A DNA stretch of 64,000 nt, taken from Symbiodinium microadriaticum. Its lineage: Eukaryota; Sar; Dinophyceae; Suessiales; Symbiodiniaceae. The notes beneath the pieces were generated by a model, which did not search any database, was not told the origin of the DNA, and worked only from the letters and a program-made list of their open reading frames with translations. Where the stretch lies: NCBI GenBank assembly GCA_001939145.1, contig LSRX01000433.1, forward strand, positions 314,600 to 378,599. Reading direction: 5' to 3'. Positions 10,112 to 22,012 of the stretch are shown piece by piece (positions within the stretch are counted from its first letter, which is position 1; the number at the start of each line of letters is the position of its first letter). A program made the position numbers and the translations under genes.

Positions 10112-10142
10112 GTTTAGGGTTTAGGGTTTTAGGGTTGAGGGT
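10112..10142 (+). repeat. TTTAGGG telomere-like island just 3' of the LINE
   Basis: Consecutive TTTAGGG units with small variants (TTTTAGGG, TTGAGGG) in the G-rich orientation on the plus strand. It is the first of dozens of such islands in the window and lies about 190 bases after the LINE stop codon. Confidence 0.75.
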
Positions 10143-11440
10143 AATATAGTTATCCACATTATTCCTGAGGGTTCCGTATTCTAGTATTTACGGCGCCTAT
10201 ATTAGGCACCCAGCCTTGGCAGTCCTTTATCTTATCTCCCGTTTCTGTTGTTCGTTAGATCTCCGTTCGCGGCAGTAGGTCTCAAAGCAGAATCCGTCAA
10301 GGGAACCCTACTTTCAACAGCATCTCGGGTTGGCTTGAGGTCAATTTAGGGGTAACCCCCCAGGAGGCGCGGCTGCAAAACCGGTCTGGTCTAGCCCCCT
10401 CTGTCACTTCAACGCTGGATCCAGAAAGCACGCAACTGTCAGACCTACAGGTGATCGCATATACCCTTGGCTCAGAACTGCAACAGCTTTGCCTCGAGAC
10501 CCACCTCACAAATTCCTGATCTCCCGAAGGCTTTCCTAGATCTCATGTGCTGAAGAGGAGCCGGAACCACACAGAGTCTTGTGAATCCTTGTGAGGCTGC
10601 CCTAAGACTCCACAGTCTTGAGCACAGACTCTAGACTTGCAATTGTCAGCCCAAAGAGTACAAGTACCAATAAGGTAGCTACTTAGTAGATATTTGGACC
10701 CCCAAAGACTCTACTATTACTTGGACCCTTTGGGAAAGCAAGTCCTGAGCGCTCACCACTCCAACAGCCCTCTCCCTCATCACGGCTTCTGGAATTGTTT
10801 CGCCAAGGCCCAAACTGTCTGCCACGCCTGGCAACACGTCAGGGGGCGGCCCTCAGTTGGGGCAGCACACCACAGAGGCGTTCTGCGGGTTTTCGAGCAT
10901 CCGTTGGGATCCGGGAAGCCCCAAACCATGATTTAACGGTACTGTTCTTTTTAGCGGATCCGTAAAAGGCCTCCGCCGTCTACTTCTTCGGTTCAACCCA
11001 AAGCCAACCAACTCAAGCTGAAGAGTGAAGAGTTGGCTTGTCAAAATGAGACACGCAAGAAGCCGCTGAAAGTGCCGTCGTGATTTTCTTGCGTGTTTTC
11101 CCAAAGCTGTTTTCTCATTCTCAGCCTTCCATCCGACCGAGGCTGCACATGAAGCCACACATAAACTTCAATAGAAATAAGCCGAAGCCGGATCCTGCCT
11201 CCGATAACGGGAACACGGCAGCGGCCTTAGACCGAAACTCCACGAATTTAATTAAGTAGTTACCACTAGAGCTCCAAGCGCAATCGCAGGGAGACAGAAG
11301 ATTTCCTGGGATGGACTTGATCCCACATTCTGTTGGTGGTTTGGTGTTAATGTCTTGGCTTGCTTCCTGGTTTGCAGCTTGTTACTTGTGAGGTCTGGTC
11401 GTGAGTCGTGAGCTGACTTGGGGACTAACTTGGACAGTAG
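10143..11440. other. Intergenic, no gene seen
   Basis: Unique-looking sequence with only short, unconvincing open frames on either strand. I see no domain, splice signal or repeat that I can support here. Confidence 0.5.
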
Positions 11441-11445
11441 GTTGG

Positions 11446-11680
11446 TGTAATATATACATATACAGATATATGTATATTTATGTTTATATTTATATTTGTT
11501 ATATATATATATATATATATATTTAGTTTTTATATTTATATTTATAGTTATATTTATTTATTTAGTTAGTTTTCACTCAGTTATTTATTTAGTTATTTTT
11601 TATATATCCGTTTGTTTATTTATATGATGTGTGTATACATATATATATATGTATGTATATATATATATATAGGTGTAATT
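11446..11680. repeat. AT-rich microsatellite, (TA)n and TTTATA variants
   Basis: Long runs of TA dinucleotides at ~11501-11522 and ~11641-11670, separated by degenerate ATTTATATTTATA units. Confidence 0.9.
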
Positions 11681-12828
11681 TGCACCTGTCGTCAGTCCAA
11701 GAACTGGGCGTAGTAGTTGACTGACCGTGAGCGGTGAATCCCAAGCCCAAGCCCGAAACCACGACCGAATGTTTAGAGGTCGGACCAATCAACAAGATTT
11801 CCCCGTACAGGCCCCTATAAAACACATACCATAACCCTTAGTCATTCCCCTAGATTAGTTGAAGATCCTGGAAGGTGCTCCGTGAGAAGCTTCGGCTAAG
11901 TGACGATGAGCTGAGCACTTTGCGCAGCGAGGGCGTCATTGCTGGATCCTAGCTCGCCAAATGCTATCAATTAGGTTTTTTGGTTTAGAATCTCGTAGAC
12001 ATGCATGTTGTAACAGTATATGAACACCATAAACATCCATTAGCACCCGTGTAAGGTCTAAACGCTGTGCATACTCTTGAATGCGAATGCAACGGCCCAG
12101 CGATTTTGGGGGAATGTGGTTTGTTTTGCCCCTACGTGGACCTCGAGCCCGGGCCGCAGCCTTGCATCCTGAGTCCAAACTGAGACTCTCAATACCCCGA
12201 CCCTTACGACCCTCGAGCCCAAAGCTCTAGGGTTCAGAATTCACGTACAAGCTTTACAGGCGCTTCGAGCATGACTAGGAAAGCATTTGCGAATCCTTTC
12301 GACCAAGACATGGAGGAGCAGGGTCGGGAGGTTGTGCTGAATCCAGCAGGTCGTCATACTGCCAGCTAAGCCGTGACTGCCCAAATTTTCCAAGAAAATG
12401 TGTGTGAGGCACGGTCGGTTGCGAAAATCTGCTTTCGTCTCCACATGTATCCAAATCCTGAGCCAGAAAACCCGAAGAAGCCTGCAGCCTCAATGATCCG
12501 CAGTGTACGCCGATGACTATCACGCTTGCCTAATCATCTATCTACCTGCCTACATAGCTAGCTACCTACCCGCCTACCTACATATACTAAACACCTTTAC
12601 GACCAGCAAGAACACCATCCGACTCGGACTCCTAACAGCTTTCGGCAGGGCTGGGACTGGGGAAGCACCTGGGGCACCTCCTGGCAGGGCTGCCAGGGCC
12701 CCAACAATAGTTTTGGGCTTGGGGGTTAAGGTTTAGAGTTGAGGCGGCTGCGGGGAACCGGGCCGGGCGAGCGCCAATCAGGCCTGTTAGGGTTGACAGT
12801 GACAGGGCGACGCGTCTAGAGTATGTGA

Positions 12829-12829
12829 C

Positions 12830-12856
<27 letters not shown>
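12829..12856. repeat. (GA)n microsatellite
   Basis: About 13 GA units followed by GCGAGC. Confidence 0.9.
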
Positions 12857-12860
<4 letters not shown>

Positions 12861-14124
12861 TTTGAAACACGTTGAAACACTATACAGATTGAGTCAGGGA
12901 TGGTGGAGAACGAGAGGAATTTGTTCTTCGGGAACGCAGGCTGCGGGCATGCCTACTGAAAAAGGTTCGGTTTGGGAATGAGGATGCCGTTTGTTGGAAT
13001 AAACATCTCAAGAAGCAGAGTGGACAGTTCGGTGATGCAGGCGAAACCTGAAGGTGCACAGCCACTGGGATTTATGAGTTAGGTAGCCAGGTAGCCAAGC
13101 ATATTCCGAACCAGCCAGCATCTTGACATATGCCCTGCAAAGGAGGAGTTTTGCAACACCTGACACCAAGAGGCCACAGCTCCGAACCTCTGAACCCTCC
13201 GACTTCTACACGCGAGGGTGGGCAAACGAACGCCCGTCATGGTCATCCTGGGACTCCGGTGGGCAATGGTGCCTAGGCCTAGACTTCAGTGGATCTGAAA
13301 GAGAAGTGGTGTAAATATAGCGGCCAGGTGGGTTTCTAGCATGGTGTTATTCTTTGCCGATGCTACCATATGTTACCGCGTAGCCTCTTCTCATGATTAG
13401 GGCTATATGCTAGGAGATTCGGATATGGGGTGTTGGGTTGACTTTGGGGTGAAGGGCATAGGTTCCTTGCACGACAGCTCCCCAGCTGGGTAGCACTCTC
13501 ATGGCTTAGGGGCTTAGGGATTTGCGGTTTTTAGGGGTTTAGGGTTTAGAGGGGCAAGGGCTTGTGAGAATCTGAGTTTCGGCTTCAGCTTGGTGAGGGC
13601 ATGGCGCCGTGTTGGGACAGACCTTAGAGTCTTAGAGAGTGTAGGCTTCATGGGGTCCTGGTTTTCGTGTGGAATGAAGAAGCCTAGAACATCCAGGGCT
13701 CATCTCGCCGTGCGGGCCTTTTTGTTGTCCAGTTTGCTCCCAACCCAGCGCACTGAACCCTGGATTTTGCCGCCCTGCAGCCCCAGATCATAAGACGGCG
13801 AGGTCTTCGACGAAGGCTCCTGGCACGAAAACCCCTCATTGGAAGAGCCCTGAGCCCAACGCTTCCCAACCCGATAAGGCGACAGTGGCCGTCCTCCACA
13901 TGGACTCAGGACCTTTCGAACCGGAGCCATAAGATGCTTCTTTGATCTCTAAAGGATGGTTGCGAAGGGGAGACTATTGGCTTGTTGGTGCCTGGTGTTG
14001 CAAGCTCTGACCGGGCTTAAGAGGGTCTGCTCCATGGCCTTCTACCGAAAAAAAAAGCCTGAAAGGAAGTTTCATAGAAGTGTCCTTGACCCCCCCTTGG
14101 TGGCCCCTAGCAGTGGCCATCTTC

Positions 14125-14690
14125 TCGATTGCTCTCGAGCTTGCTGCATCGCACCCTTCCTAGGCTAAAAGTACTTTACAAGCACTAATGAAAGCTATTA
14201 GCCTTCAGATGCCTTCGAATGCTCTCGAGACGCGTGCTTACTAAAAGGAGCTTTTAGTTCCTAGTTTGCTCTCGAATGCTCTCGAATACTCTCGGGTTGT
14301 ATCTCTGACTGGATGTGGGCACGTGCCCGGAACGGAAGACGCTCAGCTATCAGTCTTGCAGTTAGGACTCGTGAAGGTCGCCATCTGGATCTTCTTTTCT
14401 CTTTAGGCACACAGATTTTGGAGGCTCTCCAGGGCCCCAGGGTCCTCGCTCAATTGCTCTCGAATGCTCTCGGTAGGCCCTTTTGGCTTTCAAATGTTTC
14501 TTTTGAGCTTCGGTTGCTTTCGGCCGGCCCTAGTGTGGAATAGAGCCTGTACATGATTGAGTATACTCTGATAGAAAACCCTACACCTTGCGTTGCGGAT
14601 TGGTGGTACACCGCATAGGCTTGCAACCCTGTTTCCACCCCCAGACTATAGTTTCAAATGCTCTTAAATGCTCTTTAAAGGCTTTGGGCA
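14125..14690. repeat. Degenerate short repeat based on ATGCTCTCGA
   Basis: Clusters of GCTCTCGAATGCTCTCGA-like units occur at ~14131, ~14217, ~14270-14295, ~14453-14472, and decay to ATGCTCTTAAATGCTCTTTA near 14658. The period is 10-11 bp. The surrounding DNA shows no convincing gene. Confidence 0.55.
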
Positions 14691-15199
14691 CTGGGGGGGC
14701 CACCAGCAGGGGGTGAAGCGGGCCACTGTGAAAGTTGAAATTACTTGAAACGTGGACCCCAGCCCCCAAGTCTCCGACACTTAGCCCGCAACTCCTGGGG
14801 CACCCTGCTCTCAGATGCACCCGAGGCCCGGAACAGAACCCGGCTTACTTAGCCGACTGAAGAGCCAGCTTGGTCTCCCAGAGCCTTTTCCCTAAGCCCA
14901 AGATCCGGCATTCTAACCTGCAACCCTAAGGGTAGTTCTCAACATTTGGGTCCATTTCAGGATGCTTCTCATAAGAGTGCCGTACTCTTCTTTGCTGACC
15001 TAAAACAGGATCCTAATTGAGAGAGCTGCCCCCAAAACTGCTCGCTACTGTAAGTTCCCCAACCTAAATACGGCACAAGCCATATGGGCAAGCGATCTCG
15101 AGCATCAGGGATTTGTTCAGGCGCGCCAGGGCTTCTCTAGATCAACTGACCCAAACCGCCTTGAAACACGAACAACCCTACATCCACCCGTCAACCCTA

Positions 15200-15250
15200 C
15201 GACCCCTAAACCCTAAACCCTGAAGCATAAACATTAAACCCTTATCCCTG
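15200..15250 (-). repeat. CCCTAAA telomere-like island
   Basis: Degenerate CCCTAAACCCTAAACCCTGA units. A G-rich/poly-A motif (GGGCGGGAAAAAAACCC) follows at ~15279. Confidence 0.8.
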
Positions 15251-15414
15251 AACCATAAACTCCAAACCCTCAACCCCAACGGGCGGGAAAAAAACCCACC
15301 TGATACAGATCTCAACCCCTACGCAGGGCCGGACGTCCGCACGAAGTTCATCGCCTGCTCCCAGGCAGAGTTTGCGGCATTTGGTAACGACGACGCTGGC
15401 TTTGTTTGGGTTTT

Positions 15415-15522
15415 TAGGTGTTAAGGTTTAGGGTTTAGGGTTTTGGGTTCTGGGGTTTAGGCTTTCAGGCTTTACTGCTTAGGGTTGAGGATTTAGGGTT
15501 GCGGGTTTAGGGTTAGGGTTTT
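15415..15522 (+). repeat. TTTAGGG telomere-like island
   Basis: Interrupted TTTAGGG units (TTTAGGGTTTAGGGTTTTGG and later GGGTTTAGGGTTAGGG). The orientation is opposite to the island only ~165 bases upstream. Confidence 0.8.
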
Positions 15523-16346
15523 CAGAAAGCTCATGGCCCAGAGCTTAGGTCTCATGCCCTACGCCTGAACTCGAAAGCTCGTCGGGTCTAGTCTTTGCCC
15601 TCTCATGTCCGTGTGTTTGGAGATATGCGGTTTGGTAACCTGTAGCCATCGCATTTCGGCTTTTGGTTTCCAGACCTTCTCTTCAGCTGCCCTGAGTCAG
15701 TGAGCCTTAGTACTTGTGTTGCACCGTCGCAATGCCCTTCGTCATGTGTGCTTGCTTCGTCGCTTCAAAAAGCTTTAAGGCTAGGTGCGCATGGACATCG
15801 GTGCAGTATACCTGGATGCGAATGAAGGGATCACGAGTTAAGCTTTCCGCACATCTCTGTGCTTCCTGTGTTGATAGACAGGCTGCATCAAGTCATGGTA
15901 GAAAGGCTTGACGGAGCATATGTATGTCCAGTCCATTCCGCTCCGTCGATGCAAGGGCTAGCATTCCAAAGTGGCAACAACCGATGCCTCGGAGTCTTGA
16001 GCCTGCTCGCTGTATTGGCCCCCATGATGCTAGATATCGCCCCACCCACCCACTCATCCCACTAACCCGACAAGCCCATCCGCCAAGCAGCGACGTTTTT
16101 GAATTCAATGTCAGCTTCTGTACATCTTCAGTGCTGCTTCCACCATCTCCTCCCAGAAACACAGACAGCGCAGTGCGAAACACAGCTCGACAATCACAAA
16201 CTGAAGTTCGACAAGGCGGCTAGGAAGCATGTCGTGGAGCCTCGACGGGGCCTTGAGACGCAGTCTGGATATTCAGCCGAAGCAGGGGGAGCCCCCGCCA
16301 AGTCAGCCCGGAACGAACCTCAGCGAACATCCTCAGACCCAACATC

Positions 16347-16368
16347 CCCCCCCCCCCCAAAAAAAGGG
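16347..16368. repeat. Poly-C / poly-A junction
   Basis: About a dozen C followed by seven A. Homopolymers like this are a likely place for assembly indels. Confidence 0.8.
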
Positions 16369-17187
16369 GCAAACCAGCCAACCCACAGGCCAACGCCCTG
16401 CACATTTCTGCTCCAAACCCTACAAGACTCTTACAAGACGTCCTTGCCGCCATGGCGATGCACTTTGGGGGTGTGAAGTCCGCATCGCTGCCACATGCGG
16501 AAGCTATCCTCGCAGGCCGAGAGGAATGGGTGCACGTGATGAGTCGGAGGAAGGTATAAGTATAGAGTTCTAAGTACTTGGTTGGGACCCATAGAAGTAC
16601 ATCCAGTCCTGCTTAGCATATGTCTAAACTTCTAAAGTCTAAACCATACTTGCCAAGTCGAATCAATTTGTCCTTTAATTATGGTGTGAGAGAGGTGTGG
16701 GCTTGAAGGTACTGGCGGTCCTTACAGGGCTTGGGGCGAGGATATCGTTTGCGACCCATGCTTTGTAACTTCAGGAGCTCTTCTCTGAACCTGTGCCTAA
16801 GGTTGAAAACCTGGGCCCGTAACCCTGGGATGTCCTGGGATCCTGATGCACCGACCAGAGACGCTACATGTGCCCTTAAGGGTCCCTCCAGACTCCCCCT
16901 AAAAGGGCTGAGGGTCCATATCAGGGGCCCATACTTCCCTCCACGTTGTGGGCACCAGGTATCACCGAGCAGGGTGGCTGGGCGATGGTTCATGCCTCGG
17001 AGGACTCGTGAATGGCCGGCCTTGACAGATTGAAACCATAGCATAGTTTTCTCTAAGGCACATCAGACCCCTCACTCGAAAGTTACGGTGGGATTTGAGG
17101 GTGTTTCGGGTTCTCTTTGGGGTTACTGAGTTTCGGTTTGTGGTTCGGGTTAGCGTTTTGTTTTGGGCGGTGGGTCGCTGTCGGTAA

Positions 17188-17294
17188 TAGGGCTGATGAT
17201 CTAAATCCTGCATTACCCATAATAAGGATTACACCATAATTCCCATAATTCAGGATCCTTTAAGTTATGCAGGATTTTACATCATCAACAGTAC
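17188..17294. mobile_element. MITE-like palindrome, family A, copy 1
   Basis: An inverted repeat of about 20 bp (GATGATCTAAATCCTGCAT at ~17195 against ATGCAGGATTTTACATCATC at ~17268-17287) flanks a short AT-rich middle. A second copy lies at 28868-28978 with the same ends and the same middle (CCATA.TTCCCATA.TT..GG.TCCTTAAGTTA). No coding capacity, as expected of a non-autonomous DNA transposon. Confidence 0.75.
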
Positions 17295-18027
17295 AGCTTT
17301 GGCGTCAGGGATCAGGATCTGGGCTCTAGGGCTCTAGGGGCTATAAGCATAGTAAGCTTGCCGGCTCTGGTTGCACCCCAAGTGCCCGAAAGCTACACTG
17401 ATGATCTCCGAACAGCTGTGGTACCAGATATGCCGGTCTAGAGTGTTAGGGTTTACGGTTCAAGAGCAAACCGGACACCGAGGAGACGAAACAGGTATCG
17501 AATACCTTCTGAACTAGAGACTGCAAGGTTGATCCTACCCTAAGCACTAAAGCCTGAATTGGAAGCGTGTTTCAAGGCGGATCCGCGATCGCAAACATGA
17601 ACCCTGACAGCCCGGATCTTGAGCAACGTCAAGCCTGAGCCCGGAACCCTCACGCAGACTGAAAGCTCACTCTTAACCTGAAAAGACTTGCGTAGCTGCT
17701 AACTGTTATGGCCCTAAGTCCCTTGGGCCTCGACCCCCGAGATTGGAATACTTTGACCTTCCAAAGGAGCTACGACGAAATGCCGAGTTCGTCCTCTCTG
17801 CGGTGCCTTTGTTTCCACCGGCCAAGTTTTAGGGTGTCGGCTTATGATTTGGATTTCGATCTACTTGGAAGGTCATCATAGCGAGGTGTGTAAGCCTGTC
17901 TTTTTGATTCGGGTGCTCTGGATTAGTTAGTCTGGAGAGCTTCCCGGCCCTTAAACCCACTTGGGACTGCTAGCCGCGTGAGGGGTATGCGGCTTCTGTA
18001 TAAAAGTAAAGGGGTTTGCAGAGATGA

Positions 18028-18432
18028 GTTCTAAACCCTAAACCCTAAACCCTTCTGTTTCCTCATCTCCTCAGAGGCTTAGAGCTGCAACCGGCAACCG
18101 AAGCCCCCAAGAGTCGAAGGACCTTGCGGCTCAAAAGCCCAGAGGTCTGGGGCTTAGGCTTTTGGGTTTAAGTCTTTGGGTTTAGGCTTTGGGTTTTTTG
18201 GTTTAGGCTTATGGGCTTCGAGTTTAGGGTTTAATCGTGGGGCTATAGAATTTGGGTTGTCAGATTTGTGGTGATAAGTACCTTCTTCTCTTTTGGACCT
18301 AGAGTCCTAAACCCTAAACCCTAAACTGGCTGGCTGCTTCCCCTCTCTCTGTTCTGAGCCTAACCCTGCAATGCGGGCTCGTCCTGGCTAAGTGGGAGGG
18401 AAAAAAACCCTAAACCCCTAAACCCTAAACAT
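18028..18432. repeat. Mixed-orientation telomere-like islands
   Basis: CCCTAAA runs at ~18032-18052, ~18308-18327 and ~18407-18430 alternate with degenerate G-rich units (TTTGGGTTTAGG, TTTAGGGTTTAA) at ~18165-18235. The last run follows the recurrent motif CTAAGTGGGAGGGAAAAAAA at ~18387. Confidence 0.8.
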
Positions 18433-18439
18433 GATTAAA

Positions 18440-20900
18440 GCCTAGTGATCCGGGAGTTCGGAGACTTGAAGTCCAACACAATCGCCAGCCTAAGCCCTAA
18501 GCCCAAACAGTGAACCGTCGGTTTGCGGGTATCGTCCTAGCCATGCAAGAGGGCAAACATCTCCCGGAGTGGGGAGCTTAGGGTTGGGAAGGCTTCAGAA
18601 ACCTTGGGTTTGTGTAGCTTGGGGTGTTGGAAGTCTGTGGATGCCGAACTGGGCAGGACGAGCTTGTGGAGCTCGTATTGTTTTATAAATTTATCGGTTT
18701 GTGTGTTTCTTAGCGGGGTTTTAGAGGGCTTTGCAGGGCTTTTCCGGGCTTCAGAAAGGGCTCCTCTTTGAATGAGGGCAAGCACCTTCAAGTCTGCAGG
18801 GCTTATTTGGTTCCTGGGGCCAAGGTCATCCAGGATGGAGGCTGCCTGATGCACCTTAGCGGCCTTAGCGATCGGTTTTCAGATGGGTGCAGCAATCGGG
18901 GCTGCGCGTTTCCTGGTCGATCGAAGGTTCATCTGGACTCCTTAAAACATGAATGTATGCTGTAATGGTAGTTTTTAGGTTGTGTTGGGGTTCGGCCTCT
19001 TCGTGAAGTCTGAAAAGAGATCTCCAACGTAGGATTTGGTGTATCTACGAGGAGTAGGGCGCTGAGTTGCCACACGAAATTGAGTCGGGGATGGGTCTGG
19101 GCTAGTCCTCCTCGCGATCTTCCTGGTAAAGGGCACCTTAACCTCTATAGCCCCAAAGCATCCTAAAACGCTAAGGCCTAAACCCTTCTCGCCACTTGAA
19201 CCCTCCAGGCGGTGCTGTTCAGCTTCAGGTGGGCCCAGGGAGGCATACATTAGGTGGCTCAAAGAATATACCGGGGCCTCAACAATTCGAAGAGGGTTTT
19301 GGGGCATATCGCAGTGCACTTATTATAGGGAGCCCTCGGGAATAGACTGCGGCTCCCCTGGGCCAAGGTCCCAGAACCCTTCCGAGGAGGTGCAAGACAC
19401 AAAACGCCCTGGAAGCAGAATCCCCAAGCTAACAGGAGAACATCGTAACGCCTTAAGTCCGAAGTCTTGAAGCTCGATCCATGTTAGGGGCTTGTAAGCA
19501 ATTGAGCCAAACCTGAAACACGCTGTGCCAGAATGCTGCTCAAGGTATGCATCGGACGAGCTCTGCGGCGACGAACAGGCCATCGAGCCGCTTTCCTTCT
19601 TCCGCCCCTACAATCAACACTCACCTAGCAGTCTAATGCGACTAGAGCATCAGCATAGTTTGTCGATCTTCAGGTTAACGGTGCACCAACGCATAATCCC
19701 CAAGTCTCTGTCACGCTGAATCAGATGCAGCCTTATGGTTGCACTTATACTGTAGTGTACTCGTCTCCCTACTCTAGTTGGCAAGGCCCTTAAGCTAGCC
19801 CCAAAGCGTACACCACAAACAAACCTGACCAGAAGCATCCAAAGGTGTTGCGGAAGGTTTGAAGGCATGGGGCTAAAGTGATCACCGAAGCGGACCCACC
19901 GACCCTATTCCCTGAAACCGAAACTCGCAGCAATGGCGTAGGGTGCAGTCTATCACAATTTGTAGTTGGCATCACTGCATTAATTATGCCCCATTAGGCA
20001 GCACGTCGCCTGAATAACATTTCCAAGGGGGTCTTAAGCTGGACATGCCCGCTGCTTAAGTTTCTCTGTTAGAGGCATTACGGGTATTGCGGTTCCTGTG
20101 CTTGCGGCTCAAGACGTGAGCCACATTGGAGCACACTTCCAGGAATCCCCGACAAACCGAGACATATGGCGACACATGTTTGAGGTTTCGGGATGTTTAG
20201 GGCTTATAAGACTTCGTAAATTGAGTCACTTGAACTGAAGAAGTTGCTGCCGAATTGTTGACCCGACGGCTAAGGCAGTAACCCCAGGCCCTAGACCCGC
20301 TGCAGGGGACGACCTAGTCAGCTAAGCCGGTGGCAAAGAACTTGACGACCTAAACCGAAACGTTAAGCCCCAAACCAGATTCACTCCGCGTTGCCTGAAC
20401 CCTAAACCATACCATAGACCCTAAACCCTAAGCCCTCCAGCAAGCAAGCTTTTTGTCCACATGGAGCCCTGTTGGTGGTGGTTGTGGGCCACGGGCCTCC
20501 ATGCCCTTGCGAGAGCTGGTGAAGGACACGGCATGGGGCATAGGGTTCTATGCTACACCAGATACTTCCTGTCTTCCGAAACACTTTTCACCCCCCAAAC
20601 CTTAAATCCCAAACTTCCCTAAGCTTCAACTGTAATGGTTTGGATCTTTACATCTCCTCGACCTGAGAGGAGAGTTCTTGATGCGCGATCCAGTGAAGAT
20701 CGGCCACAGGGCAGAGGTTGGGCGTTTAGGGTTCTAAGGTTTGGGGCTTTAAGGAGTAAGGCTTTGGATCGCCAGGCATCAACTTCAGGATCCAAAATCA
20801 AAAACCCTTCTGCCATTCTAGTATGAAGAACTGTTCTGAAATAGGGTTCCCGTCTGGATATCGTTGAAAAAGGGGAGTTTACCCCAGACTCCTCCACTGC
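18440..20900. other. Intergenic, no supported gene
   Basis: Open frames of up to ~115 codons exist on both strands, for example minus 18975-19319, but their composition is telomere-repeat-like or unremarkable. I saw no conserved domain, paired splice sites or repeated element. Confidence 0.4.
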
Positions 20901-20909
20901 AAGCCACAG

Positions 20910-21978
20910 GTGAAGCTGAAGGACGGAAGAGACGTGCATGTGCAGACCCTCAGTGACTACAGCACTGGGCTACCAGCCTTCTTGGTGGAGGACCTCGTCA
21001 GTAAGGCGGAGATAGCTACAATCCAGGCAGCTGCTCTGCAAGAGGGCATGGCAAGAAGCATAACGCAAGTTTACAAGAAAAGGGTGACCAAGAAACGGGC
21101 AGCAAGGATTTTCAAGGAGGTCGATGCAGATCGAGATGGTGCCCTGGATTTTCAAGAGCTCAGGGAGTTCCTCCGCGAGGCGGCAGACATGGTCGACCTA
21201 AACTACACCGCCTTCCTGCATGACCAACTGGGCTTGCCAAACGCAGCTGAAGCAGCGGCAGCCGGCAGGAAGCTCCGCAAGAAAGAGATCCAGGGCATAA
21301 ACTGGCCAGCTTTCTTCCGCGCCTGCTTTTCGAATTCCCCGGAAGCTGGTCTGCTTTCAGGACATAGGTTCGTTTTCTGTGCATCAAATCTGCTGTCCTT
21401 CGAAGCGTAGGCTTAAGAGCCGCCCAGGAATGGTTCTCCCGCTTCTCAAACCAGGCTTGGCTGTATTATGAAGATCATGCAGGTCTGGGTGACATTCTGG
21501 ACAAAGTTGCCCGGGTCACTGGCTTGCCCCTATCTTTGGTTCAACGAAATGCGGAGGACATGCAAGTCTTTTGGCTCTTGAGTTCGTTTACCGCTGTATT
21601 GCCGCCTTTCTCAAGACTGAGCCAGTAGGAGTTGCGCACAGCATTCAATAGTATGCCATCCCACCTGGTCTACAGCCCAGGTCTTGAGATATCCAGCCGG
21701 TGGTGGCCATTACTCTTGCCACCACGACACTGCCGCCGACGCCCAGGAGGAACACCGCTTCATGACGGTGTTCTTCTTCCTGAAGCTGGGCGGTTTGTGA
21801 TAAGTTTCAGTTGGGTGCTCCTAAGAATGCTTGTCTATGCATGTATGTATGTGTATGTGCATGTGCATGTGCATGTATATGTATATGTATATGTATAGGT
21901 ATATGTATGTGTATGTGTATGTGTCTATATAATATATGTACATGTCATGTGTATATATATATATGTACATGTCATATG

Positions 21979-22012
<34 letters not shown>

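Larger units (their letters stand above)
1..10112 (+). mobile_element. Giant LINE (non-LTR retrotransposon), nearly intact, 5' end off the window
   Basis: An APE/EEP-type endonuclease followed by a reverse transcriptase defines a non-LTR retrotransposon that would insert by target-primed reverse transcription. The coding part fills bases 3-9922 with one frame change near 8687-8705, at a TTTTTT run. The order is three tandem N-terminal modules, RNase H, endonuclease, reverse transcriptase, C2H2 zinc fingers. RNase H ahead of the endonuclease is unusual; LINEs that carry RNase H normally have it after the reverse transcriptase. No long terminal repeats were seen. The 3' untranslated part has a short CAGAAT-type run near 9940 and no poly(A) tail, and a TTTAGGG island begins at about 10112, which I take as the outer limit of the element. 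The 5' end is not visible because the frame is open to the left edge. It looks young because only one break is apparent in about 9.9 kb. Confidence 0.9.
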
